DNA of 64,000 nt, taken from contig OZ242192.1 in the NCBI GenBank assembly GCA_965205955.1, positions 1,860,001 to 1,924,000 on the forward strand, written 5' to 3'. This document shows, in pieces, positions 1-11,400 of this stretch. The position numbers and the translations under genes are program-made. Position 1 is the stretch's first letter; every line of letters begins with the position of its first letter. Origin of the DNA: G965202915 sp965205955. GTDB lineage: Bacteria > Pseudomonadota > Gammaproteobacteria > Eutrophobiales > Eutrophobiaceae. Below the pieces are notes generated by a model. The model was not told where the DNA came from and did no database searches. It saw only the letters and a list, made by a program, of their open reading frames with translations.

Positions 1-1041
1 GTAACGAAGGCAGTTTCGGAGATAGTCGTTGTTCTTGTGTCCGTGATAATAGCCTGGTTTTGCCTGTCCAATTCCGTACTGACGGCCTCCGAGTTAATCA
101 TCATGATAGCGATCTTTCTGCGCACGTCTCCAGAAATAATAAAGTTGGTGGCACAAACACAACAGTTGATGCTTCGGATACCGTCATATTCCGATTTGCG
201 GGAAGCGTGTCAAAAATTTGAAAACGCTACCGAGGTTTTGAATAATGATGACGAGTCCCTGATAACCCTGCACAGTACTCTGACAGCACAGGATATATCG
301 TTCAGCTATACCAACACCAACGGTACCGAACTCAGCAAGCCGGTGCTGACAAACATCGATCTACAGATCCCTGCCAAAAAAATCACAGTGATTACAGGAG
401 CATCCGGAGTAGGCAAAAGCACATTGGCGGAGATCCTAATCGGCTTGCGCGAACCGAGTGATGGCAAAATACTCATTGACGACGCACAGTTGTCTGTGGA
501 CGACATACGCCGCTGGCGAAGGTCTATCGCTTACATCCCCCAGACACCTTATCTGTTCCATGACACTATCCGGGAAAACCTGCTTTGGGCACGGCCCGAA
601 GCAACAGAATCCGAGATATGGGAGGCGCTTCACCTCTCCTCGGCCAAGGAATTTATTACCGCCCTGCCCAGGGGACTGGACACCGTCGTCGGAGATTGCG
701 GCGCCTATCTATCCGGTGGCGAGCAACAGCGCATAGCCCTGGCGCGGGCGCTGATAAGGAAACCAACCCTGATCATATTGGACGAATCGACAAACCAGCT
801 AGACGCCAAAAACAAAAAATGCATCCTGACAACCCTGACATCCCTTCGCAGTCAAATAACCATGGTTATGATCTCCCATTCTCTGGACATAATTAAAAAG
901 GCGGACAAAATCATACTACTCGATTCCAGCGGGGTCTCTGCCACCGAAACCTGGCATGAATTCTCCGCCGAACTGGAGCATATCAAAGACACGGAAAATA
1001 ACGATAAAACTACGACGGTGGCAACAGGCAACTATTCCTGA
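1..1041 (+). CDS. ABC exporter, C-terminal ATPase part (5' end outside window)
   Basis: The frame is open from base 1, so the gene begins upstream of the window and only its last ~347 codons are present. The visible part has a short hydrophobic stretch, the end of a membrane domain, followed by a complete ATP-binding cassette. Walker A is GASGVGKST, the Q-loop region is IAYIPQTPYLF, the signature is LSGGEQQR and Walker B is LIILDEST. This order (membrane domain, then nucleotide-binding domain on one chain) is that of half-size type IV exporters such as MsbA or peptidase-less bacteriocin/lipid exporters. The protein would sit in the inner membrane and work as a homodimer. The substrate cannot be told. 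A polar tail of ~40 residues follows the H-loop (MISHS). Dispersed repeats and an insertion sequence follow it directly. Confidence 0.85.
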   Translation, partial: VTKAVSEIVVVLVSVIIAWFCLSNSVLTASELIIMIAIFLRTSPEIIKLVAQTQQLMLRIPSYSDLREACQKFENATEVLNNDDESLITLHSTLTAQDISFSYTNTNGTELSKPVLTNIDLQIPAKKITVITGASGVGKSTLAEILIGLREPSDGKILIDDAQLSVDDIRRWRRSIAYIPQTPYLFHDTIRENLLWARPEATESEIWEALHLSSAKEFITALPRGLDTVVGDCGAYLSGGEQQRIALARALIRKPTLIILDESTNQLDAKNKKCILTTLTSLRSQITMVMISHSLDIIKKADKIILLDSSGVSATETWHEFSAELEHIKDTENNDKTTTVATGNYS

Positions 1042-1213
1042 AAGAGACGAGACTCCGAAACACCCAGAGGGAGAGGGAGAAACCTGAATAAAAGCGCTTC
1101 AATCCAACCTCACCCTCACCCCGGCCCTCTCCCAGAGGGAGAGGGAGAAACCCGAATAAAAGCCTTCAATCCAACCCCCCCCCCCAGCCCCCCAAACCCC
1201 CCTCTCCCTCTGG
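1042..1213. repeat. Dispersed REP-like repeats upstream of IS copy 1
   Basis: Two or more copies of a short GC-rich repeat are seen, built around CCCTCTCCCAGAGGGAGAGG with a flanking CCTCACCCCGGCC and a tail like GAATAAAAGC-TTCAATCCAACC. The core is an inverted repeat (CCCTCTCCC / GGGAGAGGG). A C-rich run (about 1177-1200) adjoins it. The same family appears at 2236-2275, 25050-25132, 26155-26220 and 26921-27054. No gene is visible here. Such repeats are common in gammaproteobacterial genomes between genes. Confidence 0.8.
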
Positions 1214-2235
1214 TGTTTTGTGCCGTATGATAGGATATACTCTCTTTCAATCCAATCCGGTATTCAATACGTTCAGAGGAGGTTAAAAAGTGGAGATTAA
1301 ATTACATAAGCTGGCCACCACAACGCCGGCCACACGAAAGTATATTCAGACCTCAAACAAGAGCGCACCGACCTTGTCGCGTGAGCTCGGAGTCTCTCTG
1401 CCTACGATTTACAAGTGGCTGCGGGCCGGGCGCATCTATGACGGCTCCCACACGCGTCATAACCTCAATCCGAGCACGTCGCCGCAGCACGAGGAGATTA
1501 TCACCGAGTTGCGGCTACGCTTGCGCTTGTCGCTGGATGATGTGGTTGAGGTGATGAACCGCTGTTTTCCCCAGACCTTCAGTCGCAGTGCGATCCATCG
1601 CTGCTTCAAGCGCTTAGGCGTAAACCGGCTGCCGCAAGTCAAGCAGTCGCGTGACTTCGGCTGTTTCGAGCAGGCCACGTGCGGGTTTATCCATATGGAC
1701 TTCAAGGTGTTGAGCAAGCTCAAGAAGCAACGCAGCTATGTGCTGGTGGCGATTGACCGGGCTACGCGCTTTGTCTGGGTGAAAATCATTGCGCGCCGCG
1801 ATGCCGCCACGACCTCGCAGTGTCTGCGTGAGTTCCTGGATGCGTTTCCCCACCCGGTGCATACCCTGCTTACCGACAACGATGGAGGCTTCACAGACCG
1901 CTTTGCAGTGGACAAGAAAGGCAAGCCAGACGGCAAACCAAGTGGTACGCATCCGTTTGACCGGGTGTGCCGTGAGCATCATATTGAGCATCGTCTCATT
2001 CGCCCGTTTCGACCGCAGACCAACGGCATGGTGGAGCGATTCAATCGCCGTTTGAGTGAGGCATTGCGCAGCCAGCCACAACTCAAAAGCAACTGGAGCA
2101 AGAACCGATTCCACAACCACGAGCAAAGAAACCAGTTCATCCACACATTTGTGAACAACTACAACCGAACCCGCTTAACCTGCCTGGGCTATAAATCTCC
2201 CAGCGAGGTCTTGAGCGATCACACGGGATGTAACA
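1214..2235 (+). mobile_element. IS481-family insertion sequence, copy 1 (1022 bp)
   Basis: The ends were set by comparing this copy with the inverted copy at 25133-26154: similarity starts and stops at exactly these bases in both, giving 1022 bp each. The ends are imperfect inverted repeats, TGTTTTGTGCCGTATGAT on the left and TGTTACATCCCGTGTGAT (reverse complement) on the right. The element interrupts a dispersed repeat. TCTGG lies just before the left end and again just after the right end, which fits a 5-bp target duplication in CCCTCTGGGAGAGG. It carries one transposase gene. Confidence 0.9.
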
Positions 2236-2258
2236 TCTGGGAGAGGGGCCGGGGGTGA
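1290..2258 (+). CDS. IS481-family transposase (copy 1)
   Basis: A 322-residue DDE transposase. The N-terminus has a helix-turn-helix (LSRELGVSLPTIYKWLRAGR) for binding the inverted repeats. The rve/integrase core follows, with the first acidic residue in HMDFKVL, the second in LLTDNDGGFTD and the Glu in MVERFNRRL. The start is GTG at 1290, seven bases after AGGAGG. The reading frame does not stop inside the element: it runs over the right end (2235) and ends 23 bases later in the flanking repeat, so the last residues (IWERGRG) are encoded by host DNA. The second copy at 25104-26078 is nearly identical up to that point and then ends differently. It looks intact and probably active. Confidence 0.9.
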   Translation: MEIKLHKLATTTPATRKYIQTSNKSAPTLSRELGVSLPTIYKWLRAGRIYDGSHTRHNLNPSTSPQHEEIITELRLRLRLSLDDVVEVMNRCFPQTFSRSAIHRCFKRLGVNRLPQVKQSRDFGCFEQATCGFIHMDFKVLSKLKKQRSYVLVAIDRATRFVWVKIIARRDAATTSQCLREFLDAFPHPVHTLLTDNDGGFTDRFAVDKKGKPDGKPSGTHPFDRVCREHHIEHRLIRPFRPQTNGMVERFNRRLSEALRSQPQLKSNWSKNRFHNHEQRNQFIHTFVNNYNRTRLTCLGYKSPSEVLSDHTGCNIWERGRG

Positions 2259-2310
2259 GGGTGGGGTTGGATGGGGTTGACAACCCCATACAACCCCATG
2301 AAAAAACAAT
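2236..2310. repeat. Dispersed repeat, right half of the copy interrupted by IS copy 1
   Basis: The sequence TCTGGGAGAGGGGCCGGGGG followed by TGAGGGTGGGGTTGG is the continuation of the repeat that ends at 1213. It is followed by a short run containing three CAACCCCAT-like units. No gene is visible. A frame open through here joins the giant gene downstream, but translation from this region has no ribosome binding site. Confidence 0.7.
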
Positions 2311-2338
2311 TTGACAACCTCCAAAAACCCGCCATAAT
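2311..2338 (+). promoter_or_regulatory. Sigma-70-type promoter for the giant adhesin gene
   Basis: A perfect -35 box TTGACA (2311-2316) is separated by 16 bases from CATAAT (2333-2338), which matches five of six bases of the -10 consensus. Transcription would start near 2345, leaving a leader of about 140 bases before the ATG at 2487. It lies between the insertion sequence and the gene, so the gene has its own promoter. It was found by eye and not scored. Confidence 0.5.
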
Positions 2339-2486
2339 AAAAAACATCGAACGATTTTCAGTAACCCAAACTACACGAATGAGATCGAAACTTATGAAAG
2401 ATACTCGTATAGCTCAGGCTGCAAGCGTAGCAGTGTCCCTGAACAAAACCCCCAACCCATTTCACAAGCCTAGGAGAGAAACTTTA

Positions 2487-5400
2487 ATGACTCAATTAAA
2501 ACGGCTGGTATCCTGCGACATAGACAATCCCGTCACCGCTCGCCCCGCAACATCCAATCGTCGGCGCCGATGGCGGTACGCCGGCGCGCTCGGACGGCTG
2601 CCCGCAATGCTGGCGGCGGCCTGCACGCTCATTGCGCCCGTTTCGGCAATCGCGCAGACCTCGTGTGGTAGCGTCATGCTGAAACTAAAACATCTGACCG
2701 CGCTGCTGCTGTTGATCGCCCTCGCCCCGGCCCCCGCATGGGCAATGCATTCGCTCTCCGCGCCCACTACCGGCTTTACTGCGAGAACTGGCGGCTTTGT
2801 CGGCCCCACAGTGAACGTGGGGCAGGCATTGGAATTTCTATTTCCACTCGGTACTGGTCCTACTGGTATTGGTGGGGGTGCATCGGGCAACTGTCGGAGA
2901 CCAGGCGCCGCCATTGTTAGTACCGTAGTCCAACAAGTGCAGCTTTCAAGTTCATTTGATGAAATACGCTGGCGATGGACGGCACCTGCTTCAGTGGCCG
3001 GCAGGACATGTACTTTTTTCGTTGTAAATGTACGCCACGGTGAAGAATTACGCATTGATTTTGACATCATAGTCCGCCCCGAAGACAACACCGTCCCCGC
3101 CTTCAACAGCAACGCCAGCATCCCTGACCAGATTTACCTTGTCACCGGTGCCATTACCGGCCTCACCCTGCCGGAGGCCACCGGCGACGGCGCGCTCACC
3201 TACAGCATCACCCCGGAATTGCCCACCGGCCTGACCTTGACCGGCAACGTCCTCACCGGCACCCCGGCGGCGGACACCGCACAAGCCCTCACCGCCTACA
3301 CCTACCGGGCCAGCGACAGCGACAGCAACACCGCCGACACCGACACCGGCACGCTCACCTTCACCATTGAAATCCTCGATGGCCGCGTCACACCCATGTT
3401 CATCAGCACGGCCAGCATCCCCGCCCAGACCTACAACGTGGGCACAGACATCGGCGCCGTCACGCTGCCGCAGGGATTCAACACCGGCGGCGGTGCGCTG
3501 GTCTATTCCATCACCCCGACGCTGCCCGCCGGCCTGACCTTGACCGGACGCATCCTCACCGGCACCCCGGCGGCGAACACCGCGCAGACGGCCACCGACT
3601 ACACCTACCGGGTCGACGATAGCGACGGGAGTAGCGACGACTTCAGCACCCTCCCGTTCACCATCACCATACCCGCAGACGTGCCGGACAACGTTGCAGC
3701 GTATAATGAAACGGTAAATGAAGGCGTTCTCATCCCCGGTCTTGCCAGCGTAGTCACACCACCTGCGGGAGTCGAGCCGGCTCCGATATACACGTACACG
3801 ATCACAGACAGAGGCACCTTACCCGAATCGTTTGCAAACTCTCTGGTTCCAGAAACCGGCGTTTTTTCAAGACGATTTTCATGTGCCGAATTATCTACCG
3901 GACAAACAGTCTATTCCTTTGAATGGGAGCTGCGAAACAGTGATGGAGACCTGGTGGTAACAGGCGCCCAGACAGGCATCATCACGCTGGGAGATGACCC
4001 GGACTGTGGACCAACCGCCACGCTCATCGGCACACTCACCGAAGCCGATCTATTTGCCACACCCGCGCCCACCGTCACCGTCGAATTGGACACCACCGAA
4101 TATGTTGACCCCCTGGACACCAGCCACTTCACCGTCACGCAAAACACCCCCGGCGTCATCACCATCAGCGGAGTCACCCGCACCCGCGACACCGCCGCCA
4201 CGCTCACACTGGCCTATAACAACGTCGACATCACCTTCACCAACACCATACGCATAAACGTACTCGCCGCCGGGCACACCGGCAGCGACAACCTGAGCAC
4301 CAACAGACTCGATATCACCCCCAGACCCGGCGTCAACGTCTGCGACCGCACGCCGGTGGTGAGCGTTGCCATTGTCGACGCCTCGGCGGACCCTGACTGC
4401 ACCGCCGTCAACGATTTGGCCACCATTACCAGCCTAAGTATCTCCGGGGGCATCACCGCACTGCAAAGCGGCGACTTTGCCGACTTGACCGGGCTTACTA
4501 TGTTATCCCTGAACAACAACCCACTCACCACACTGCCCGCCGACATCTTTGCCGGCTTGATGGCGCTTGCGAGATTGGATTTGTCAGGGAACAGCCTCTC
4601 CTCGCTCAACCCCGCCACCTTTGCCGGCTTGACGATGCTTGACACTTTATCCCTGAACAACAACCAATTCGAGGCACTGCCCCCCACCGTTTTTGACCAA
4701 CTCGCTATGCTCAACACAATCCGTTTGAACGGCAACCCGTTCACGCCCGCCACCGGACTGCCCGCCGGCATCTTTGACGAGATCATTGGTACCATTGGCG
4801 CCTCTGGTTTCGTTGTTGACGACACCGTCCGCGCCGGCCATTTTGTCTGCTCCCGTGCCGACGCCGATGCCATTGTCGCCACCATCGCCGGCGTGGACGA
4901 CTGCCTGAGAATCACCACCGACCAACGCGGCACCTTCGTACAGGCCGATGCCGACCTCAGCGCCCTGACCATTTCCGCCGGCATTCTGGTGCCGGACTTT
5001 AACCCGGCCACCACCACCTACACCGTCGCCGTGGAAAACAGCGTCTCCAGCGTCACCATCACGCCGACGGCCAGACAGGACGGCATCATTACCGTTGACG
5101 GCGCAACGGTCACCAGCGGCAGCGCCAGTACAGCCCTTGCGCTGACCGCAGGCACCCCGCTGGTGGTAGATATAGAGGTCACCGCCCCGGCCCCGGGCAC
5201 CGCCACCGTCACCTACACCGTAACCGTCACCCGCCAGACAGCCGGGACAACGGCGATGCTCACCGGCCCGCTGACCGGCCCGCTCACCGAGGCCGATCTA
5301 TTTGCCGCCACCGCCCCGACGGTGACGATGACGCTGGCCGGCACGGAATTTGTCGGTAGCGCCGCCCTGGGGACGGACGACTTCTCGCTGAGTGATAACG

Positions 5401-8400
5401 TGCCCGGCACGGTCAGCATCACCGGTGTCACCCGCGACAGCGATACCGTCGCCACGCTGACACTGGCCTATGACAACGTCGACATCACCGCCAACGGCGC
5501 CTTGATAATGACCCTGCTGGCTTCCGGGCACACCGGCAGCGACAACCTGGCTACCGACAGTCTGGCGATCACCGCCAGCGCCGGCACGAATATATGCGGA
5601 CGGACGGCGGAGGTGCGCGATAGACTCCTCGTCGTCCTCACCCCCCCCGACTGCACGGCTGTGGCTGGCTTGGCGGGGATTACGCAACTTGCGCTGAATT
5701 TTAGGGCTTCGAATCCACTCAGGGACATCACTGCGCTGCAACCCGGCGATTTTGCCGGCCTGACCGGGATGACGGGTCTGTCATTGAGTGGCAACAGTTT
5801 GACCACGCTGCCCGCCACCATCTTTGACGGCCTGGATAATCTTACCCGGATAACCTTGAACGGCAACGACCTCACCACGTTGCCCGCCACCATCTTTGAC
5901 GGCGTTGATGCGCTGCAGACTTTGTCGTTGTACGAGAACCCAACGCTCACGGCGGGCACCGGCCTGCCCGCCGGCATCTTTGACGAAGTGCTCAATACCC
6001 TGGGCGCCGTTTTAGACTTTACCTCCGAGACCCAAGCCATCGACATCACCGGTTTAGTGGTCGACGCCGACGCCCGCGACGCCCATTTTGTCTGCTCCCG
6101 TGACGACGCCGATGCCATTGTAACCGCCACCTCCGGCGTAGACGACTGCCTGCGCATCACCACCACGCAATTGAACGCCATCACGGACGCCGATGCCAGC
6201 CTGAGCGCGCTGACCTTCTCCGCCGGCGAATTGAGACCCACCTTCGACTCGGCCGTCACCGAATATGACGTCGCCGTGGACGAGGCAATGGTCACCATCA
6301 CGCCGACCGCCAACGAGGACGCCGCCACCATTACCGTGGACGGCGCCACGGTAGCCAGCGGCTTTGCCAGCGGGCCGATCACACTCACTACCGGCGCCGC
6401 CGTGCCGGTCACCATCGTCGTCACCGCCGGGGACGACAGCACCCAGCGCACCTACACAGTAATGGTGACCCGTGGCGGGCCGGAGGCGACGTTGGCCGGA
6501 CCCCTGACCGAGGTCAACCTGTTCGGCACACCGGCGCCGACGGTGACCGTCACGCTGGACGGCGCCGAATTTGTGATCGCTGCCAACCTGAGCGGCGACG
6601 ACTTCACACTGATGGATACCCTGGCCGGCACGGTGAGCGTGAGCGACGTCGACCGTACCAGCGCCACCGTCGCCACGCTGACACTGGAATACACCGGTGA
6701 AGACATCACCGCCGACGGCGCCCTATCCATAACCGTACGCCCATCCGCCTACCCCGGCAGCGGCGCCCTGATTACCAACACCATCCCGGTTACCGCCAGC
6801 GCCGGCGCCAACGTATGCGGGCGCACCGCACAGGTGCGGGATGAGATTGTCAGACGGTCCTCTGTCACCGAATGCACGGGCATCACCGACCTGGCAACCA
6901 TTGCAGGAACGCTTGATCTGAATAGTGCAGGTATCTCTACATTGCAACCCGGTGATTTTGCCGGCTTGACGTCGCTGACGTTTTTACGTTTGTCCCGCAA
7001 CCCCCTGCTGCAGGCACTGCCCCCCACCATTTTTGCCGGCTTGACGTCGCTGGATGATTTGACTTTGGGCCTCAGCGGGCTGGAGGCGCTGCCCCCCACC
7101 ATTTTTGCCGGCTTGACGGAGCTGCGGCAGTTGAATTTGGACGGCAACAGTCTGAGCACACTGCCCGCCGGCGTTTTTGCCGGCTTGACGTCGCTGCAGA
7201 ATTTGCGTTTGGACGGCAACGACCTGGAGGCGCTACCCGCCACCATCTTTAACGATCTGGATATGTTGCTTGGTTTGTTCCTGCACGAGAACTTGTTCAC
7301 GGCGGACACCGGACTGCCCGCCGGCATCTTTGACGATGTGCTGGATACCCTGGGCCCCATTGTAACAACCGCACCTTCCTCTGCGGCGGAGCAGGTTATT
7401 GCAATTGACCAAAGAGTCCGCGACGCCCATTTTGTCTGCTCCCGTGACGATGCCGATGTCATTGTCGCCATCACCGCCGGCGTGGACAACTGCCTGCGCA
7501 TCACCGCCGCCCAACTAACCGCCTTCCCGATGATCGACACCAGCCTCAGTGCCCTGACCATTTCCGACGGCGGTCTGGTGCCGACCTTTAACCCGGCCAC
7601 CCTCGACTATGACGTCGCCGTACTCACCGCCGTCGAAAGCGTCACCGTCACCCCCACGGCCAACCAGAGCGGCGCCACCATTACCGTTGCAAGCGCAACG
7701 GTCGCCAGCGGCAACCCCAGTGGGCCGATTACGCTGACCGAAGGCACTCCGCTGGATATAGACATCGTCGTCACCGCCCCGGACGGCATGACCGCCAGCA
7801 CCTCCACCGTAACCGTCACCCGCGCGGCGGCCGGGACAACGGCGACGCTGGCCGGCACGCTCACCGAGGCCAATCTATTTGCCGGCACCGCCATGGTAAC
7901 CATGACGCTGGCCGGCACGGAATTTGTCGGTAGCGCCGCCCTGGGGACGGACGACTTCTCGCTGAGTGCTAACGTGCCCGGCACGGTGAGAATCACCAGA
8001 ATCACCAGCACCACCGCCACCGCCACCACCGTCGCCACGCTGACACTGGAGTACGACGACGAAGACATCACCGCCAACGGCGCCTTGATAATGACCCTGC
8101 TGGCTTCCGGGCACACCGGCAGCGGCAACCTGGCTACCAACAGTCTGCCGATCACCGCCAGCACCGCCGGCGCCAATGTATGCGGGCGCACGGCACAGGT
8201 GGTGACTGAGATTGTCGCCGAGTCCTCTGCCACCGAATGCACCAGCATCACCGACCTGGCGACGATTGGGAGGCTTTCCCTGGCCAGTATGAACCTCGCT
8301 ATGCTGCAAAACGGCGATTTTGACGGCTTGACGGGGCTTAATGACTTGAATTTTGGAATCAACCAACTCACCGCACTGCCCGCCGGGATTTTTGACGATC

Positions 8401-11400
8401 TGGCAGCGCTTACAATACTGAACTTGTCAGAGAACCAACTCGAGGAACTGCCCCCCGGCATTTTTGACGAACTGGATGCTCTCACCACACTCCGTTTGGA
8501 GGTCAACAACTTCACGCCGGGCACCGGACTGCCCGCCGGGATTTTTGACGAGATCCTCGATACTGTAATGGCCATCCCGATGTCGTCTGGATCTCTATTC
8601 TCTGCTGACGACACCGTCCGCGCCGCCCATTTTGTCTGCTCCCGTGACGACGCCGATGCCATTGTAACGGCCACCACCGGCGTCACCGACTGCCTGCGCA
8701 TCAACACCATGCAATTGAACGCCTTCACGGACGCCGATGCCAGCCTGAGCGCGCTGACCCTCTCCGCCGGCGAATTGAGACCCACCTTCGACCCGGCCGT
8801 CTTCACCTATAACGTCGCCGTGGACGAGGCAACGGTCACCATCACGCCCACCGCCAACGAGGACGCCGCCACCATTACCGTGAACGCCGCCACGGTAGCC
8901 AGCGGCACTGCCAGCGGGCCGATCACACTCACTACCGGCGCCGCCGTGCCGGTCACCATCGTCGTCACCGGCGGGGACGGCAGCGCCGAGCGCACCTACA
9001 CAATCATGGTGACCCGTGGCGCGCCGGCGGCGACGTTGGCCGGAACCCTGACCGAGGCCAACCTGTTCGGCACACCGGCGCCGACGGTGACCGTCACGCT
9101 GGAACGCAGTGTATATGCTGCCAACCTGAGCGGCGACGACTTCACACTGATGGATACGGTGGGTGGCACGGTGAGTGTGAGCGACGTCGCCCGTACCAGC
9201 ACCGTCGCCACGCTGAGACTGGCCTATGACAACGTCGACATCACCGCCGACGGCGGCCTATCCATAACCGTACGCGCATCCGCCCACACCGGCAGCGGCG
9301 CCCTGCTGACCAACACGCTGCCGGTTACCGCCAGCGCCGGCGCCAATGTATGCGGGCGCACGGCACAGGTGCGGGATGAGATTGTCAGAGTGTCCTCTGC
9401 CACCGAATGTACGAGCATCACCGACCTGGCGACGATTGACACCCTTGAATTTAATGATCCTGCTCCAGGTGATGCCATCACTACGCTGCAAAGCGGCGAT
9501 TTTGCCGGCTTGACGGGGCTGGAGAATTTGCGTTTTCTCCGTAACAGCCTCACCACGTTGCCTCCTGATATTTTTGCCGGCTTGTCCGCCCTTGTGGAGT
9601 TGAATTTGTTCAACAACGACCTCGACGACACACTGCCCGTCGGCGTGTTTGCCGGCCTGACCTCAGTGCAGAGTTTATTCATAAATAGTAACGCCTTCAC
9701 ATCCCTGCCCGCCGGCATCTTTGACGGCCTGGACGAGCTTGTGAATTTAGCCTTGCACACCAACCCGTCGTTCACCCCGGGCACCGGTCTGCCCGCCGGC
9801 ATCTTTGACGACGTGCTCAATACTCTGGTTCTCATTCCTGCAATGCTTGGAAGCGAAGGACTTTCCGTTGACACCATCGGTCGCGCCGCCCATTTTGTCT
9901 GCTCCCTTGACGATGCCGATGCCATTGTCGCCTTCACCTCCGGCGTGGACGACTGTTTGAGAATCAACTCGACACAACTCGCCGCCTTCTTCGCCGCCGA
10001 CACCAGACTCAGCGCCCTGACCATCTCCTCAGGCGGTATGTTGATACCGGACTTTGCGCCCGGGGTCACCACCTATACCGTCGGCCTACTCAACAGCGTG
10101 GAAAGCATCACGGTCACGCCGACGGCCAACCAGCCGACGGCCATGATTACCGTCGGCGGTGTTGCCGTGAACAACGGCACCCCCAGCGCCCCCATAACCC
10201 TGGACGTGGGCACAGCGATGGCTATAGAAATCATCGTGACCTCCCCGGGCCGCGCGACGACGGAGACCGTCACCGTGACCGCCACCCGTGAAGCGCTGGC
10301 GGCAGAGCTGGCCGGCGCCGTGACCGAGGCCAATCTGTTTGCCGCCACCGCCCCGACGGTGACGGTGACGCTGACCGGCGCCGACTACGTGGAAGCCGGC
10401 GAACTGATGCCGGACGACTTTACGGTAACCGATACGACGGACGGGACGGTGAGCATCACCGAGGTAGCCCGTACCAGCAACCGGATCGCCACGCTGACAC
10501 TTGGGTATGATGATATGGACATCACCGCCGCCGGTACGCTGTTGGTGACGGTACTGGAATCCGGCCACAGCGCCAGCGGCGATTTGGCTACCGAAACTAT
10601 CGATATTACCGCCAGCACCGGTGACAATGTGTGCGGACGGACGGCGCAGGTGGTGACGGGGATTGTCGGCGAGTCCGCTGCCACCGAATGTACGAGTATT
10701 GAGGATTTGGCTGATATTACGAGCCTTACCCTGACTAATCGGGGCCTCACAGCATTACGAAGCGGTGATTTTGCCGGGATGATGGGGCTTGCTGCTTTGA
10801 ATTTGAGCAACAACCTAATTGCCACAATCGATGCCGGTACTTTTGCCGACTTGTCAGCGCTTCAGAATTTGAATTTGGGCGGATCGACCGGAAACAGACT
10901 CACCGCACTCGATGCCGAGGTGTTTGACGACCTGTCGGCCCTTACGAATTTGGATTTGCGAAACAACGACCTTGCCGCACTACCCGCCGACATTTTTGAC
11001 GGCCTGAATGCGCTGGATAATCTGGACTTGGATGGCAACTCGTTCACGCCGGCAACCGGACTGCCCGCCGGCATCTTTGACGATATAATCGATACCCTGC
11101 GCACAGTTAGTAGCGGCACCCTCAATGTTGACGACACCGCCCGAGCCGCCCATTTTGTCTGCTCCCGTGACGACTTTGCGGCGATTACCGCCGCCGCCGG
11201 CGCCACCGACTGCCTGCTCGTTAGCTCGGCCTTCCTCGACGCCGATGCCACCCTCAGCGCCCTGACCGTCTCCCCCGGTGTCTTGACGCTGGCCTTTGAC
11301 CCGGCCACCCTAGCCTATAACGTCGCCGTGCCAATCAATGTGACAAGAGTCACCATAACCCCCACCGCCACCCAGGACGGCGCCACCATTACCGTTGAAG

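Noticed and set aside
2271..2486. Upstream in-frame extension of the giant gene to an ATG at 2271
   Set aside because: No ribosome binding site, it lies inside the dispersed repeat and before the promoter, and a good AGGAGAG precedes ATG 2487.
7607..8806. 399-codon antisense frame in the giant gene
   Set aside because: Ser/Val/Ala-rich shadow with no start signal, repeated in the same phase in other modules.
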